Shown piece by piece: positions 21,590-34,533 of a stretch of 64,000 nt of DNA; position 1 is the stretch's first letter; every line of letters starts with the position of its first letter. A program made the position numbers and the translations under genes. The DNA comes from Terebella lapidaria (lineage: Eukaryota; Annelida; Polychaeta; Terebellida; Terebellidae): positions 42,176,719 through 42,240,718 of the forward strand of contig OX424560.1 in the NCBI GenBank assembly GCA_949152475.1. Direction: 5' to 3'. The notes beneath the pieces are model-generated. The model made no database searches. It was given only the letters and a program-made list of their open reading frames with translations, and was not told the origin of the DNA.

Positions 21590-22737
21590 CTGTGGACTGG
21601 CTGCGGCCGCCTATACAAATCAATACAAGATACCGGCGCCCATCGTGGTGAACGGTTGATTGATTAGACCTTAATTGTTTGTTTTAATACCGCCTGTTGA
21701 TCCTCATGATTTTGACACGCCAGTAAGCGTGACATGAAGATATTGATAACTGATAATTGATAGCACAATGCTTTTTCAAGGTTGAACATTTATTCATTGC
21801 CGCCAATTTGATACCCAAAAGTATCAATTAAAAAATATACGACAACTACATATACAAAAGCTGATAATTGATAACACAATGCTTTTTCAAGGATGAAAAT
21901 TTATTCATTGCTGCGAATTTCATACCCAAAAGTATCGATTAACAAATATACAACTGCAAAATCCTCAGACAATATCAAGCTGTAGCCTGTGGTTGAAGTC
22001 TCTTCCATTTTTCTTTAATCTATCGTAATGTTTCTTATTTTTGTTTCTTATACATCGTTTAATATATTTCCTATGGTTTCCGTTGACGTCGTTAAAATCT
22101 CATCTATGCCTAATTGTATAGCATCCACAAAATACCACATAAAGTATAAACACCTAGACTGACAAAAACACGACAAGTTGAATAATTCAAGTAGTTTTTT
22201 ATTTCAATTTATGGCTACACAGTACTATGTTCATGTAATCAGCTTTATTTGATACAGTTAATTTGAGTGGTGGGTCGACGACATCGATACTAGCAACGAT
22301 GTCGTTCATGGTTTTCTGCATTGTCCATCTGGTTAGATCCTAGTATTCGCCGTTTACGCTCCGACATCAGCCAGGACAATCCACGCGAATCTGCAAATAA
22401 ATGGAGTATATCAGACTAAAGGCAATGAGGTTTCAATACGCAAGCGATTATTTAGTCTGGCTGCGTGTTCGTTCCGTCTTTTATCTATCTCACAGGCGGC
22501 CGCACCCCGGCTCCAACAGGCGGCCGCACCCCGGCTATAACACGGGGGCCGCAGCCCGGCGGCGGCCGGAGCCCGTATACCCCAACCCGGACCATTCCCG
22601 TTCGTCCGTCAATAAATTAACATTTATCTATGGACAAACATAACGGCATTATGATGCGAATATAAACTTAGATAACTATGGAAATTGGTCCAATAGCTGA
22701 AATGATTCGTTTATACGCCCAAAAAGTAGGTAACTAT

Positions 22738-23066
22738 TTCATTTCGTGTCCCCAAAAACATTTCTCCCATACACTAAAAACATTTTCCCGTATACTATAA
22801 GCCTTCTCCCCTACACTAAAAACATTTCGTGTCCCCAAAAACATTTCTCCCAGACACTAAAAACATTTTCCCGTACACTATAAGCCTTCCGTGTCCCCAA
22901 AAACATTTCTCCCATACACTAAAAACATTTCGTGTCCCCGAAAACATTTCTCCCATACACTTAAAACATTTTCCCGTATACTATAAGCCTTCTCCCATAC
23001 ACTAAAAACATTTCGTGTCCCCAAAAACATTTCTCCCATACACTAAAAACATGCCGTGTCCCCAAA
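22738..23066. repeat. Complex minisatellite, unit 2 (shortened)
   Basis: The last ~330 bp of the unit 1 array, same module order, followed by the same (AAT)n run. The array has lost its first two thirds here. Confidence 0.92.
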
Positions 23067-23675
23067 TAATAATAATAATAATAATATAATAATCAGATTT
23101 ATTTAACGACGGTCCATGATGATAGGCAATTCTGCCTGTCTTCCCCATCCCCCGTCGTTTTTTTCAGACACTGCAAACATTTCATGTCCCTAAAAACAAA
23201 CCTGAAACACGTATGTCTGCTTAAAAACCAGATCGATTTATTACATGTATATTACATTTTATTTTGCCGTACAGAATCCAATAATATGAAATGCTGATGA
23301 TGAAAAGAGTATCTACTATCTGGATTCATATAACAATACGAATAGTGTAAATATCAAATATCTTCATCGTATGATGATGATGCCACATTTCCGTACTGTC
23401 CTCTGTTGACGTTATGATGACAGACCCCAAAAACATTTTCATGCTGATGCACCGGAATAACGTGTTCGTTCGTCCGATGGCGTTATGATGCATTTCTGTA
23501 ACGACTAAGTACGATTAATTCGACATAAATTGAGTGTATTACGCTGCTATACTGCACCAATTACACTGATATACCATTATTGACGCCTAAAGAATAACTG
23601 TCAATACATTAGGAGTCGAAATAAAAAAGAAAAACAGTACACGAAAAACATTTCTCATGTCCCCAAAACCTTATA

Positions 23676-25574
23676 TTGGTTTCAGATCCTGATAAAATAT
23701 GTCAGGCAGGGGTATTGGATATTGGTCTTAGTGATCATTACCTAACATATTGCACTAGGAAGGCTTTCAAAACAAAATTCAATGATCATAATACTGTAAA
23801 ATTGAGATCGATGAAGCACTATAGTGATGAAGTATTCATTGATCGACTTCGTAATCAGGACTGGTCTGATATATACACATGTGAAAATTCTAATGTAGCA
23901 TGGTGTAAGTTTAAAGAGATCTTCTTGTCTGTTCTCAATGATTTAGCACCTATGAAAGAAGTGAGGGTGAAACAAAGGTCTGACCAGTGGATGACCAGTG
24001 AAATCCTTGAGCTCATTAGGCTACGAGACAAAAGTCTTGCCAAGTTTAAACGGTCTAGATCTCAGGGTGATTATGACAATTTTCTAAAGTACAGAAACCA
24101 AGTTAAATACAAAAAAGACAAAGCAAAATCTCAATATTATGAAAATGCAGTGAATGACAACAAAAATGAACCCAAAAAGCTGTGGACCGTGCTAAAAGAT
24201 CTTGGCACGTCAAGTAAAGGTAAATCAAAAACAAGTTCGATTGGTCTGTCTATTAATGATGTCCTATGTTTTGACAAGCACACGGTGGCAAATCACTTCA
24301 ACTCATTTTTTACTTCCATTGCATCAACCCTTGTCGAGAAATTGCCAGAATGTAAAGGTATATTCGGTGTCTCGTTTGTGAATAACTTCTACCAGAGCAA
24401 GAGTGTTGTACCCAATATGTTCAGTTTATTACCTGCTACTAACGATCAAGTATTACAGGTTTTAAGTGCCATGAGTAGCAATAAATCTACAGGATTAGAT
24501 GATGTTCCAGCCAGATTTATTAAGGCCAGTATGAACGTCATTTCTGCACACATATGTCATATTTTCAATATGTCAGTAAATACCAGTTGCTTTCCTGATC
24601 AACTAAAAACAGCCAGAGTTGTTCCATTGTTTAAGAAAAATAGTAAATCAGAATGCGGTAATTATCGGCCTGTATCAATATTGAGTATTGTATCTAAGGT
24701 CTTTGAAAAGCTTGTGTTCAACCAAGTCAGTGATTACCTTAAACAAAACAACATATTGTACAAATACCAGTCAGGTTTCAGGAATTCTTATTCTACTGAC
24801 TCCTGCTTGATTCATCTGTCCGACTTTGTAAAACATGAGAGTGATAAAGGCAATTACACAGGCATGGTCTTGTTAGACCTACAGAAAGCTTTCGATACCG
24901 TTGATCATGCTATTTTATTGTCCAAATTAAAATGCATGGGTATGAAAGAAATGTCTGTCAAGTGGTTTGAGTCATATCTAACTGGAAGGTCACAGGTTAC
25001 AGATGTTGGTGGCGTTATGTCAAACAGTGAAATCATAACGTGTGGTGTTCCACAAGGTTCCATACTGGGGCCTCTTCTATTTCTGATATATGTGAATGAC
25101 ATGACAGCAGCAGTTAAGTGCAAGTTATTGCTATATGCAGATGATTCTGCCTTGCTGGTGCCAGGAAGGGATATATCAGAGATAGAGCAGGTCCTCAGTG
25201 TGGAACTTGAATCTGTGAGTAACTGGCTGGCAGAAAACAAACTCTCACTCCATTACGGCAAGACTGAATCTATTCTGTTTGGTACTAAGAGCCGGTTAAG
25301 AAAGGATGACAAAATAAGTGTGTGTTGCAACGGAAATGACATTGCATCAAAGTCTAGTGTAACTTATCTTGGTGTAACTTTAGATCAATCTCTATCAGGC
25401 GAGGTTATTGCCAACAAGGTACTCTCCAAAAGTGCCAACAAGCTAAAGTTCTTATACAGAAGCACAAAAAACTTCAACTTGAAAACTAAAAAGTTACTAG
25501 TATCGGCCCTGATCCAATGTCATTTCGACTATGCCAGCTCCATGTGGTACAGTGGTCTCACCAAAAAAACTTAA
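23676..25574 (+). pseudogene. LINE endonuclease remnant and reverse transcriptase, copy 2
   Basis: Protein identical to copy 1 over all 632 residues, with the same YADD (487-490) and the same stop after the A7 run (25563-25569). Identity including the frame break means the two were one sequence until the segmental duplication. Confidence 0.9.
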
Positions 25575-25998
25575 GAATCGCATGCAAACTATGCAAAATA
25601 AAATGGTCAGGTATTTGTTGAATGTTCCACCCAGACATCATATTGGTGTAATTGAACTGAAAAAAGTTGGTTTTCTACCTGTTGAATACAGGGTTGAACA
25701 ACTAAAACTGAACCACATGTACAAAGTCATTAATGGTAGTGCACCTGAGTATTTAAATTTTAATATAAGCCGCATTGTGGATCAACATAGGTATGCCACT
25801 CGTGGCAGTCAACTAGCTTGTCATGTTCCTAGGGTAGGTGGATCTTGTGCATCGTCATTCTTTTATACAGGTATTAGTGCCTGGAATAAAGTACCTGATT
25901 TTATCAAACAGTCCTCAAACAAATACAGGTTCAAAATTCTAGTCAAAACATACCTTTGGGATCGATTTTCTGCAGAGTCTTCTAGTCATTTTGTATAA
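25568..25998 (+). pseudogene. LINE ORF2 C-terminal region in the next frame
   Basis: Reads KNRMQTMQNKMVRYLLNVPP, GFLPVEYRVEQLKLNHMYK and ends GISAWNKVPDFIKQSSNKYRFK..LWDRF, the usual LINE tail in which 'AWN..P..I...S....FK' is conserved. It belongs to the RT protein upstream but is offset by one frame at the A7 run. Confidence 0.82.
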
Positions 25999-26060
25999 CT
26001 GGTTTGGTGCTTTCCTTATTACTATTCTGTACTTATTTTGTACTCTCTTTTGTTCTCATT

Positions 26061-26061
26061 C

Positions 26062-26106
<45 letters not shown>
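26061..26106. repeat. (TTA)n microsatellite in the LINE 3' region
   Basis: About fifteen TTA/ATT units. Only the complete LINE copy has it. Confidence 0.95.
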
Positions 26107-26107
<1 letters not shown>

Positions 26108-26410
26108 TTTATTATTTTATAATTATTATTATCATCTATTTATTTAACAGTATTATTAGCCTTTTTTCATATGTCTATTTTGTTATTATTGTTAATATTA
26201 TTCCATTGTACAATTGTCTTTATTAATTTATTTGTTGTGCCCAAATTCAACTCTTGTTGCCACTCAGTCTTGTTTTCTATACAGAGGACCACATTGGAAA
26301 TAAGTGTTTTTACTAATACTTTTATGTGCTATCCTCGGTGATTGTTATACATCATTTTACATGTACTTGTATAATTTTTACCCAAATAAATCAAATCAAA
26401 TCAAATCAAA

Positions 26411-27092
26411 AAAACATACTAAAAACATGTTTTTCGTGTATAAAGGGAGACCGCCTGCCCCCTGGTCAATGAAATGTGAACCATGAAACACCGCTGCCCC
26501 CTATCGATTATAATCTACAACAGTATTTACAAAATGGAAGCTGATACTTTGCAGATTGTTTATTGTACAGTTTGGATCTTTTACGCATAAAAGCCAAGAT
26601 TTATCAAAATATTTAGGAGAAAATGGAATGAAGGTGACCTTTTTCTCCTCTCAGAGCAGAAACCGGAAGTGGGGAATAGAACCGGCGCAAGAAATATGCG
26701 CGCCGCAACATTTCATACTGATGTAAACAGAAGTAGGCCATCCCTGTGTTATGATCTATGATTGCACAATCGCAGTGACGTTTCTGCAACTGTAAGTGTC
26801 AGTATAAACCGAGCCATATGATATTTGTGTCATTCTATTGGGTTTTCAATCTTATAATTACGCATACTGATGGGGAATCATAGAAAAGGTTGGTACACCA
26901 GTCCATAATCAGAAAACACATGGCCTGATCACTCTATTATCGCCCTACATACATGTTATAAAGCATTAGAAAGCTTCAATCTTTCAACAATAACCCCCCC
27001 TCCCCCCCTCAAAAAAAAAAAAACAAATAAAAAAAAAACAGGCTTAGCGGTTATTAGAGTATATAGTATGACAGAGTGCATGTGACAGTGAA
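26411..27092. other. Sequence between the LINE and a partial family D element
   Basis: Contains C and A homopolymers at 26993-27046. No gene or known repeat seen. Confidence 0.5.
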
Positions 27093-27584
27093 GAAAACGA
27101 TAGTTTTATGAGGTCATGACATTGTGATCTTTCTCAAACCTGAAAATACCGGTAATTACTGACGAAACAAATAATATGTGTCAAATATCAATGTCTGGCG
27201 TTTACGTGTTACAAATTGCTTCAGTGAGTATCATTCAAATTTTGTTTTATATTTGGACGGGTCGGGTCAGACGACACAGGTACCCGGGTTGGAAATCCGG
27301 GCCCTAAAAAGTTCTATCCAGTCATGACTAACCGAATAGGTTATCATTGGTTTTACTAGTTAAGTCTATTATTGACTACAATAAAAATAGTTACATGACA
27401 AGAAACATGACAAGAAAATAGTTACATGACAAATTTATTGGCCCAACAAGGTATAGATTCTGCCCAGTAGAGTTACAATATGGCCACAACATATATGTAC
27501 CAAATCAAATACAGTATTCAAGGGTTTTTAAATAGTTCTGTGCAAACATTTTCGAAGCTCTTCCTTGGAGGCCAGTGGCCCTGG
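27093..27584 (+). mobile_element. Family D element, 3' part only
   Basis: Closely matches 46533-47024, the 3' part of the complete D element. It ends GCTCTTCCTTGGAGGCCAGTGGCCCTGG. No GGAAGAGC start is found upstream, so it is 5'-truncated. It ends 174 bases before the ZNF622 start codon and so covers what should be promoter territory. Confidence 0.8.
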
Positions 27585-27757
27585 TTATGCTTTTTGTATA
27601 AAAAAAATTGTTGTTTGCATGTACCTTGTTCTGTACAGTTAAGTTTTACAAACGATATTGCAGCTGTTGATGTTTTATTAAATTTTTGGATGAAGGTGAC
27701 ATTTAGAATAAAGATTCTAACTTGTTTGAAGGACGGAAGGCTTCGTCACACGACGAG

Positions 27758-30700
27758 ATGTCGGCATTCACGTGTATCACGTGTCAGGTGTCGTTCCTGG
27801 ACCCGGATCTACAGAGAGGTCACTACAAGACGGATTGGCATCGCTACAACCTGAAGCGCAAGGTCGCAGACATGCCACCTGTCACTGCCGACAACTTCCA
27901 ACAGCGTGTGATGGCTCAGCGCACACAGGTCAGCTGTCTGTCACAATAAAACATTTATCAAGGGAGGATGATAGACTGAATCTTCCATTGTTCGACTCTT
28001 GTGTTGTTTCAGCTTGAAGGGGAATCCAAAACTTCCATGCACTGCCAAAGCTGTAACAAAAATTTCAGTTCGAAAAATGCTTTCGATAACCATATACAGT
28101 CCAAAAAACATCAAGAACAATGCGCAAAATACCAAAAACAGGTAAGTGCTGATATCCCGACATATGAAACAAATTTTTCTTGCTGTTCATTTGAATATAA
28201 CTTCTTGAGTAAAGTGGTTCATCTCAGGGAGAGCTATGAATATTTTTTGGTGATACAGCTATCCAGTGATGTGGACAAGAAAGTGGCAGAGAAGAACTTG
28301 AAGAATGCGGCAATAAAGAAGCAGAATGAGACGGCAGGTGAAGTGGATCCGGGGACATCAGGAGCCAGTGCCTCCAGCCAATCAGGACCTGGTCTCTCCG
28401 TGTCACGTAATGCCGCCGTGAGCAGCATGGAAGTGGACCAGGAAGGTTAGTGCTGGAGTCTCTACATGTAGCAATCACTTTGCAATTACTAGTCTCACTG
28501 AAGCCTGGTCCCTCATCATCCCTTAATTGCCATGTCCTTTGTATGTTAATACAAGGGACTTACATATAAGTTATCCATCATTAGGGCATTTTGGCACGAA
28601 ATGTCCTTATGGTTTTGTAAGAATTTTTTTTTTTTTTTTTTTTTTTTTCACTTTTCGGTTTCCGGACGATAACTCAAGAACGCCTTGACGAATCTTCGAG
28701 AAATTTTCACCAGTTATCACATATATTACACAGATGAACCCTATTGTTTTGGAGCCGGCTCTGAGGTCCGGTTAGTCCGTGAGGATGAATTTTGTGTCAA
28801 ATGGTTTCCGGATGATAACTCGAAAAGTACTTGTGCTACCATTCTGGAACCTGACATATACGTTGATATAGTGCCTCAGAGGAACCCTATTGATTATGGA
28901 GTCAATCCCTCAAACAACCTTTGACCCAGGGGCCGAAAACAATTTTGGTGAGTCATCCTCGAGGCTGATTGCATATCTTGGAAACGGTGCATCGTAGAGC
29001 GAAACGGACGTTATTTTCGGACTCGTCACCCTAAACAAACATGTCTAAGGGTATTATGGATGAACTTTGACCTTGACCCGAAATTTTTCTGCCGAGTCGG
29101 CATTTTCCGTTTTCGGCGATATCTCGGAAACGGTGCATCGTAGAGCGAAACGGACGTTATTTTAGGACTCGTGACACTAGGCAATTATGTCTTAGGGGTA
29201 TGTTGGGTCAAAGTGATCCAGGGCCAAATTTTTTTTGCTTTCTTGACATTTTTCAATTCTGGCCATATCTCGGAAATGATGCATCGTTGAATGAAATGGA
29301 TGTTATTTTTGGACTCGTGGTACTAGACAAACATGTCTTAGGGGTATGTTGGGTGAAATTGTGCCTGGGTCAAATTTTTTTTCTGCTTAATCGGCATTTT
29401 AGGTTACCGGACCTTTGGTCCGATAACCTATTGGCATGGCATTGCGTCCGTCGTTCGTCCGTCCGTCCGTCCGGGCGTCCGTCTAGCCGTCCGTCCGGCG
29501 TTAACATTTTTATCTTTAAAGTTAACGATCGAATCTTTCTGAAATTTTGCACAAAAATGCCTAAAAATATTTTGAGAAGGAGGTATTTTTTTGTTTTTTG
29601 ATTTTCGCACTTTTTTCAAGATGGCGGCCATTTTTGTCGAAAAACGCTCAATTTTGGACTTCGACGGCCATTTTCTCATAAACTGTCTGATCAGTTTTGA
29701 GTTTTTGGTTTCAAAAGATTCCCCTCATATACCTCTGTGATATGTATAACTTTGGTTGCCCTAAATTCGCCGGTTTCTGTGTGGCGGCCATTTTGAATTT
29801 TTGGCGGGTCGGCGAAAAAAAATTTTTTCGCCCAAAATCACATTACTATCCATTTTGGGCCATTTCTAGGGCAAAAAAAATTTTTCACCCTTTGAAAAAA
29901 TTTTTGGACTTGGAAAATTTTCGGCACTTTTTTCCTTCATAATGGGAGCTGTCTGGACTGTACTCATAGAACGCTTGAAGATAGAGCTTAGAAATTGGCA
30001 CTTTCAAATGGGAAGTCATATATGGCGACTTGTGTGGTGACCTTGAATTTGACCTTGGATGACCTTGAAAGGTCAAAACAGCCATTTTTGGGTCGAAAAA
30101 TGCTCAAATTTGCACCTGATCTGTATTTTCTCAAAAACTGTCTGATCAGTTTTGAGATTTTCGCTTAAAAAGCTTCCTCTTATATACCTCTGTGACCTGT
30201 ATAAGTTTTGTTGCCCTTGAATCGCCGATCGCCGTGTGGCGGCCATTTTGAATTTTTGACGAGTCGGCGAAAAAAAAAATTTTCGCCCTGAATCGCATTA
30301 CTATCCATTTTGGGCCATTTCTAGACTAAAAAAATTTTTCACCCTTTGAAAAAAAGTTTGGACTTGGAAAATTTTCGGCATTTTTTCCTTCATAATGGGA
30401 GCTGTCATGACTGTAATCATAGAACGCTTGAAGATAGAGCTTAGAAATTAGCATTTCCAAATGGGAAGTCATATATGGCGACTTGTGTGGTGACCTTGAA
30501 TTTGACCTTTGATGACCTTGAAAGGTCAAAACAGCCATTTTGGGGTCAAAAAATGCCCAGATTTGCTTCTATAGATGAAATGCTTGCAGATAGAGCTCAT
30601 GTTTGCATTATGAACATATAGGTAGACATATATGGCACAACTAATGATGGCCTTGAACTTGACGTCAGATGACCTTGAGTGCCAAATGTCTGATTTGGAA

Positions 30701-33700
30701 TGTGTAAATTCACCTGAGCGGCCTAAACGATTCCACCCAACATATAGAATATCAAATGCCGCACACATACTTGTAATGGTAACATCGAAGTTCATACGGA
30801 TGACCTTGATTGGTAAATCCCAAGGTCATATGTTTACACTGCTAACCTTGATTGGTAAAAGGTCTGTACCTGCCAATGCTGCCATGGCCAAACCAAAATT
30901 GTCCGGTAACCTATCTTAGCCTTTGGGCTAATTTTTTGACGAGTCGGCGAAAAAAAATTTTTTCGCTCCAAATCGCAATACTATCCATTTTGGGCCATTT
31001 CTAGGCAAAAATTTTTTTTCACTCTTTGAAAAGAATGATGGACTTGGAAAATTTTCGGCACTTTTTTCCTTCATAATAGGAGCTGTCAGGACTGTACTCA
31101 TAGAACGCTTGAAGATAGAGCTTAGAAATTGGCATTTTCAAATGGGAAGTCATATATGGCGACTTGTGTGGTGACCTTGAATTTGACCTTGGATGACCTT
31201 GAAAGGTCAAAACAGTCATTTTGGGGTAAAAAAATGCCCAGATTTGACTCTATAGATGAAATGCTTGCAGATAGAGCTCATGTTTGCATTATGAACATAT
31301 AGGAAGACATACATGTATATGGCACAACTAATGATGACCTTGAACTTGACGTCAGATGACCTTGAGCATGTTGAGTGCCAAATGTCTGACTTGGAATGTG
31401 TAAATTGACCTGAGCGGCCTAAACGATTCCACCCAACATATAGAATATCAAATGCCGCACACGTACATGTAATGGTAACATCGAAGTTCATACAGATGAC
31501 CTTGATTGGTAAATCCCTAGGTCATATGTTTACACTGCAAACCTTGATTGGTAAAAGGTCTGTTACCTGCCAATGCTGCCATGGCCAAACCAAAATTGTC
31601 CGGTAACCTATCTTAGCCTTTGGGCTAATTTTTCATTTTCGGCCATATCTCGTTTATTTTTGTTTATATCTCAGAAACCGTCGTCTTGGATTGAAATGGA
31701 TGTATCTACATAATCATTTTGGTTGCAGAGTTGTCAGTAATTAACAGTTCACCTGTGATTGTGTTGTGTATCGAAATGCCCCAAGGCCTCTAGGCCTTTA
31801 CGTCTAGTTTAGTTCATTGTTCCTGTTTGTGTTCTGTATATTATATGCTATGATTTATCTGTATGGAAGTCACGGCACTCGCGTGTTACAGACAATTGTC
31901 TCTCGTGGCTTCCATGAATGTGCAGCACTCATGTATTATCAACCGTATTGTAATATGAAACTATTTGTTACATTGCACATTTGAAATAAACTCTATCTAT
32001 CTATCTCCTAATGATGACCTCAACAGTGACAATCTGCTTGTAATTCTCACCAGCACTAGACAAGTACCCATGTACTGTTTCTATAGTAACAGACTCTGAC
32101 ACTGAGTCGTGGGAGAGCTGGGACGGAGAGTGTCTGGGAGTCGAGGAGTGTCTTTTCTGTCAGCACACGTCCAGCACGATGGAGAAGAACATCAAACACA
32201 TGATGTTGACTCACAGCTTCTTCATCCCTGACCTGGAGTATGTCAGCGACCTGGAGGGGCTGATGACTTACCTAGGTAACTGCACTTGTACAGGCACATT
32301 GATCAGTGAAGTGTTACTGTTGCTGATCATTGTTATACTGTATGTGATGCTTGACCTTCACAGGCGAGAAGGTCGGGGAAGGGCACATCTGTCTGTGGTG
32401 TAATGAGAAGAGTCGGGCGTTCCGTACGACTCGAGCCGTCCAGCAGCACATGATCGACAAGTGCCACTGTAAGATGTTACATGACGGAGACGCGGCCTTC
32501 GAGTACACAGACTACTATGACTACAGGTCAGAAATAGTTGGTTCTGAGATACTTCTGGTGACCGCCAGCCTGTGGTAAATAGATAAGTGAGATCACATGC
32601 TTACCTGCCTGTTGAAGGTCAAGTTACCCTGACTATGACCCTGAGAGTGCGGCGGGGTCCAGGACAAAGGAGGATAAGGAGGCAAAGGATGAGGAAGAGG
32701 AGGAGGACGAAGTGGAGGAAGAGATGCTGCAGGAAGACAATTACCAACTTGTTCTTCCCTCAGGTACCATAGCAACAGCCCCCACACACAGCAACCATCG
32801 CACACATAGCAACCACCCCACACGCATAGCAACCATCCCACACACATTACAACCACCCCACACACAGCAACCAGCCCACACATAGCAACCACCCCACACA
32901 CATAGCAACCAGAACACACTTGGCAACCATTCCACACATGGCATCCATCCGAAACACATAGCAACCACCCCACACACATAGCAACCATCCCACACACGTA
33001 GCAACCATCCCACATATAGCATCCATCCGACACATAGCATTCATCTCAAACACATAACAACCACCCCACACTTAGCATCCATCCGACACATAGCATTCAT
33101 CTCAAACACATAGCAACCACCCCACACACATAGCAACCATCCCACACACATAGCAACCATCCCACACACTTAGCAACCATCCCACACGTAGCAACCATCC
33201 CACACACATAGCAACCATCCCACACACGTGGCAACCATCCCACACCTAGCAACCACCCCACACATAGCATCCATCCGACACATAGCATTCATCTCAAACA
33301 CATAGCAACCACCCCACACACATAGCAACCACCCCACACACTTAGCAACCATCCCACACGTAGCATCCATCCCACACCTAGCATTCATCCCACACATAGC
33401 AACCATCCCACACATAGCAACCACCCCACACACTTAGCAACCATCTCACACATAGCAACCACCTCACACACTTAGCAACCATCCCACACATAGCAACCAC
33501 CCCACACACTTAGCAACCATCCCACACTTAGCAACCATCCCACACATAGCAACCACCTCACACACTTAGCAACCATCCCACACATAGCAACCACCCCACA
33601 CACTTAGCAACCATCCCACACCTAGCAACCATCCCACACATAGCATCCATCCCACATTTAGCAACCATCCCACACATACCATTCATCTCAAACACATAGC

Positions 33701-34533
33701 AACCAGCTCACACATGGCAACCACCCCCACACTTAGCAACTATCCATTCATAGCAGCCATCCCACTCACCTAGCAATCACCTCACGCACATAGCAGCCAA
33801 CTTACATACATAGCAATCACTCCCACACCACATTAGCAACCAGTTCAAACATAGCAATCACTGTACACACATAGAAACCAGCCTACACACAGCAACAAAC
33901 CTCTCACATAGCAACCACTCCACACTTAGCAACCTTTTCTACATGTAAGTGTAGCAACCAATCCACTAATGACGTCTCACTCACACACGTACATCATACT
34001 TCCATCCAGGTTTTTATGAGGGCGTCATCTGAAGGGAGCAAATGTTTAAATTAACATCAAATTCTACAAGAATTTCTAAATGAGAATGCTTGCAGTTCGT
34101 GATAATGTTGTATATTTTCTATGTGGTACATTGCTAGGTGCTGTGATAGGACACAGGTCTCTGCAGCGGTATTACCGACAGAAGCTGCGTCCTGACAGGC
34201 AGCTGGTGGTCAGAAACCCGACAGCACTTGGTCGTGTCATGTCACACTACAAGGCTCTGGGCTGGACGGGCACGTCAGGTTTGTGAACAGACAGAACCTG
34301 CTGAACCTTGTGCTTGACACATAAAGCAAGCATAAAATTGTCAAAAGTTCAGAAGCAGAAGTATCTCGTAAGTCTGTGAGTTGTGTATCTTCTCTCTGAC
34401 AGGACAAGTAGCACAGAAGAAGGCCAAGGATCAGGCGTTTACTCGTCGGTATCAGGCCAGACATTATACAAGACTGGGCGTCAAGGCCAACAAACTACAG
34501 AAACATTTCCGCGATCAAGTGTTTGGCTGCTAG
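27758..34533 (+). CDS. ZNF622: ZNF622 / REI1 homologue, complete eight-exon gene
   Basis: Exons 27758-27928, 28013-28141, 28259-28445, 32093-32275, 32364-32526, 32624-32763, 34138-34278, 34403-34533 join in phase to 414 residues and a TAG; human ZNF622 is about 477. Four C2H2 fingers: CITC..HYKTDWH near the N-terminus, CQSC..HIQSKKH, CLFC..HMMLTH and CLWC..HMIDKCH. Diagnostic blocks are TDWHRYNLKRKVA, SFFIPDLEYVSDLEGL, GEKVGEGHICLWCNEK, DGDAAFEYTDYYDYR, GHRSLQRYY and YKALGWTGTSG. The acidic linker (KDEEEEEDEVEEE) is present. In yeast, Rei1 acts in the cytoplasm on pre-60S ribosomal particles, helping recycle the Arx1/Alb1 export factors; ZNF622 is its animal counterpart. ATG 27758 is chosen because MSAFTCITC matches the family start. 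Intron 3 carries a repeat nest and intron 6 a minisatellite; all splice sites are intact. Confidence 0.95.
28583..31807 (+). mobile_element. Family B element in ZNF622 intron 3, with nested family A
   Basis: Starts AGGGCATTTTGGCACGAAATG (palindrome) then a T run; ends CGAAATGCCCCAAGGCCTCTAGG..CGTCTAG before TTT. The core unit has 'GGAAACGGTGCATCGTAGAGCG' and 'TTTGACCTTGACCC'. Family A sits in it at 29401-31628, in the T run after CGGCA. Confidence 0.85.
29401..31628 (+). mobile_element. Family A element nested in B, with duplicated 3' part
   Basis: Starts AGGTTACCGGACCTTTGGTCC, with CCGTCCGTCCGTCC, and ends twice: GTCCGGTAACC..TTAGCCTTTGGGCTAA at 30931 and again at 31628. 30932-31628 repeats about 30235-30931. 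The core unit here is the long (~453 bp) type with GTGACCTTGAATTTGACCTT and GAAAGGTCAAAACAGCC. Confidence 0.85.
31810..32007 (+). repeat. Retroposon-like 3' tail with (TCTA)n
   Basis: Ends TTGAAATAAACTC(TATC)n, a polyadenylation-like signal followed by a tetranucleotide tail, and carries an inverted pair (ATGGAAGTCACG / CGTGGCTTCCAT, 31862-31918). It could be the 3' end of a SINE or LINE. The body is not recognised. Confidence 0.45.
32766..33965. repeat. 20-22 bp minisatellite in ZNF622 intron 6
   Basis: About 1.2 kb of CACACACATAGCAACCATCC-type units with substitutions (CACTTAGCAACCATCC, CACGTAGCAACC, ATAGCATCCATCCG). The array decays at its right end. Long minus-strand frames across it (Gly/Cys/Val-rich) are produced by the repeat. 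Confidence 0.93.

Larger units (their letters stand above)
21289..25819. repeat. Segmental tandem duplication, unit 2 (4,531 bp)
   Basis: Same order as unit 1 but 1,409 bp shorter: at 22729 the common sequence stops, about 10 filler bases (GTAACTATTT) follow, and homology resumes in the minisatellite at unit-1 position about 18209. A deletion in this unit, or an insertion in the other, is implied. Confidence 0.9.
23671..26410 (+). mobile_element. 5'-truncated LINE, copy 2, with intact 3' end
   Basis: Same 5' break as copy 1. Here the element continues past 25819 through the C-terminal region, a (TTA)n stretch at 26061-26106 and a 3' tail of (TCAAA)n at about 26388-26410. Short 3' microsatellite tails are typical of several non-LTR clades. 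The sequence after the tail (ACTAAAAACATGTTTTTCGTG) recalls the minisatellite, so the LINE probably landed in that array. Confidence 0.88.

Noticed and set aside
28583..31807. Classical cut-and-paste MITE for families A and B
   Set aside because: The short inverted ends are subterminal at the 3' side, hairpins occur at both ends, and no target duplication beyond T runs is seen.
32593..33433. Gly/Cys/Val-rich minus-strand frames in ZNF622 intron 6
   Set aside because: Produced by the 20-22 bp minisatellite and on the opposite strand to the gene.
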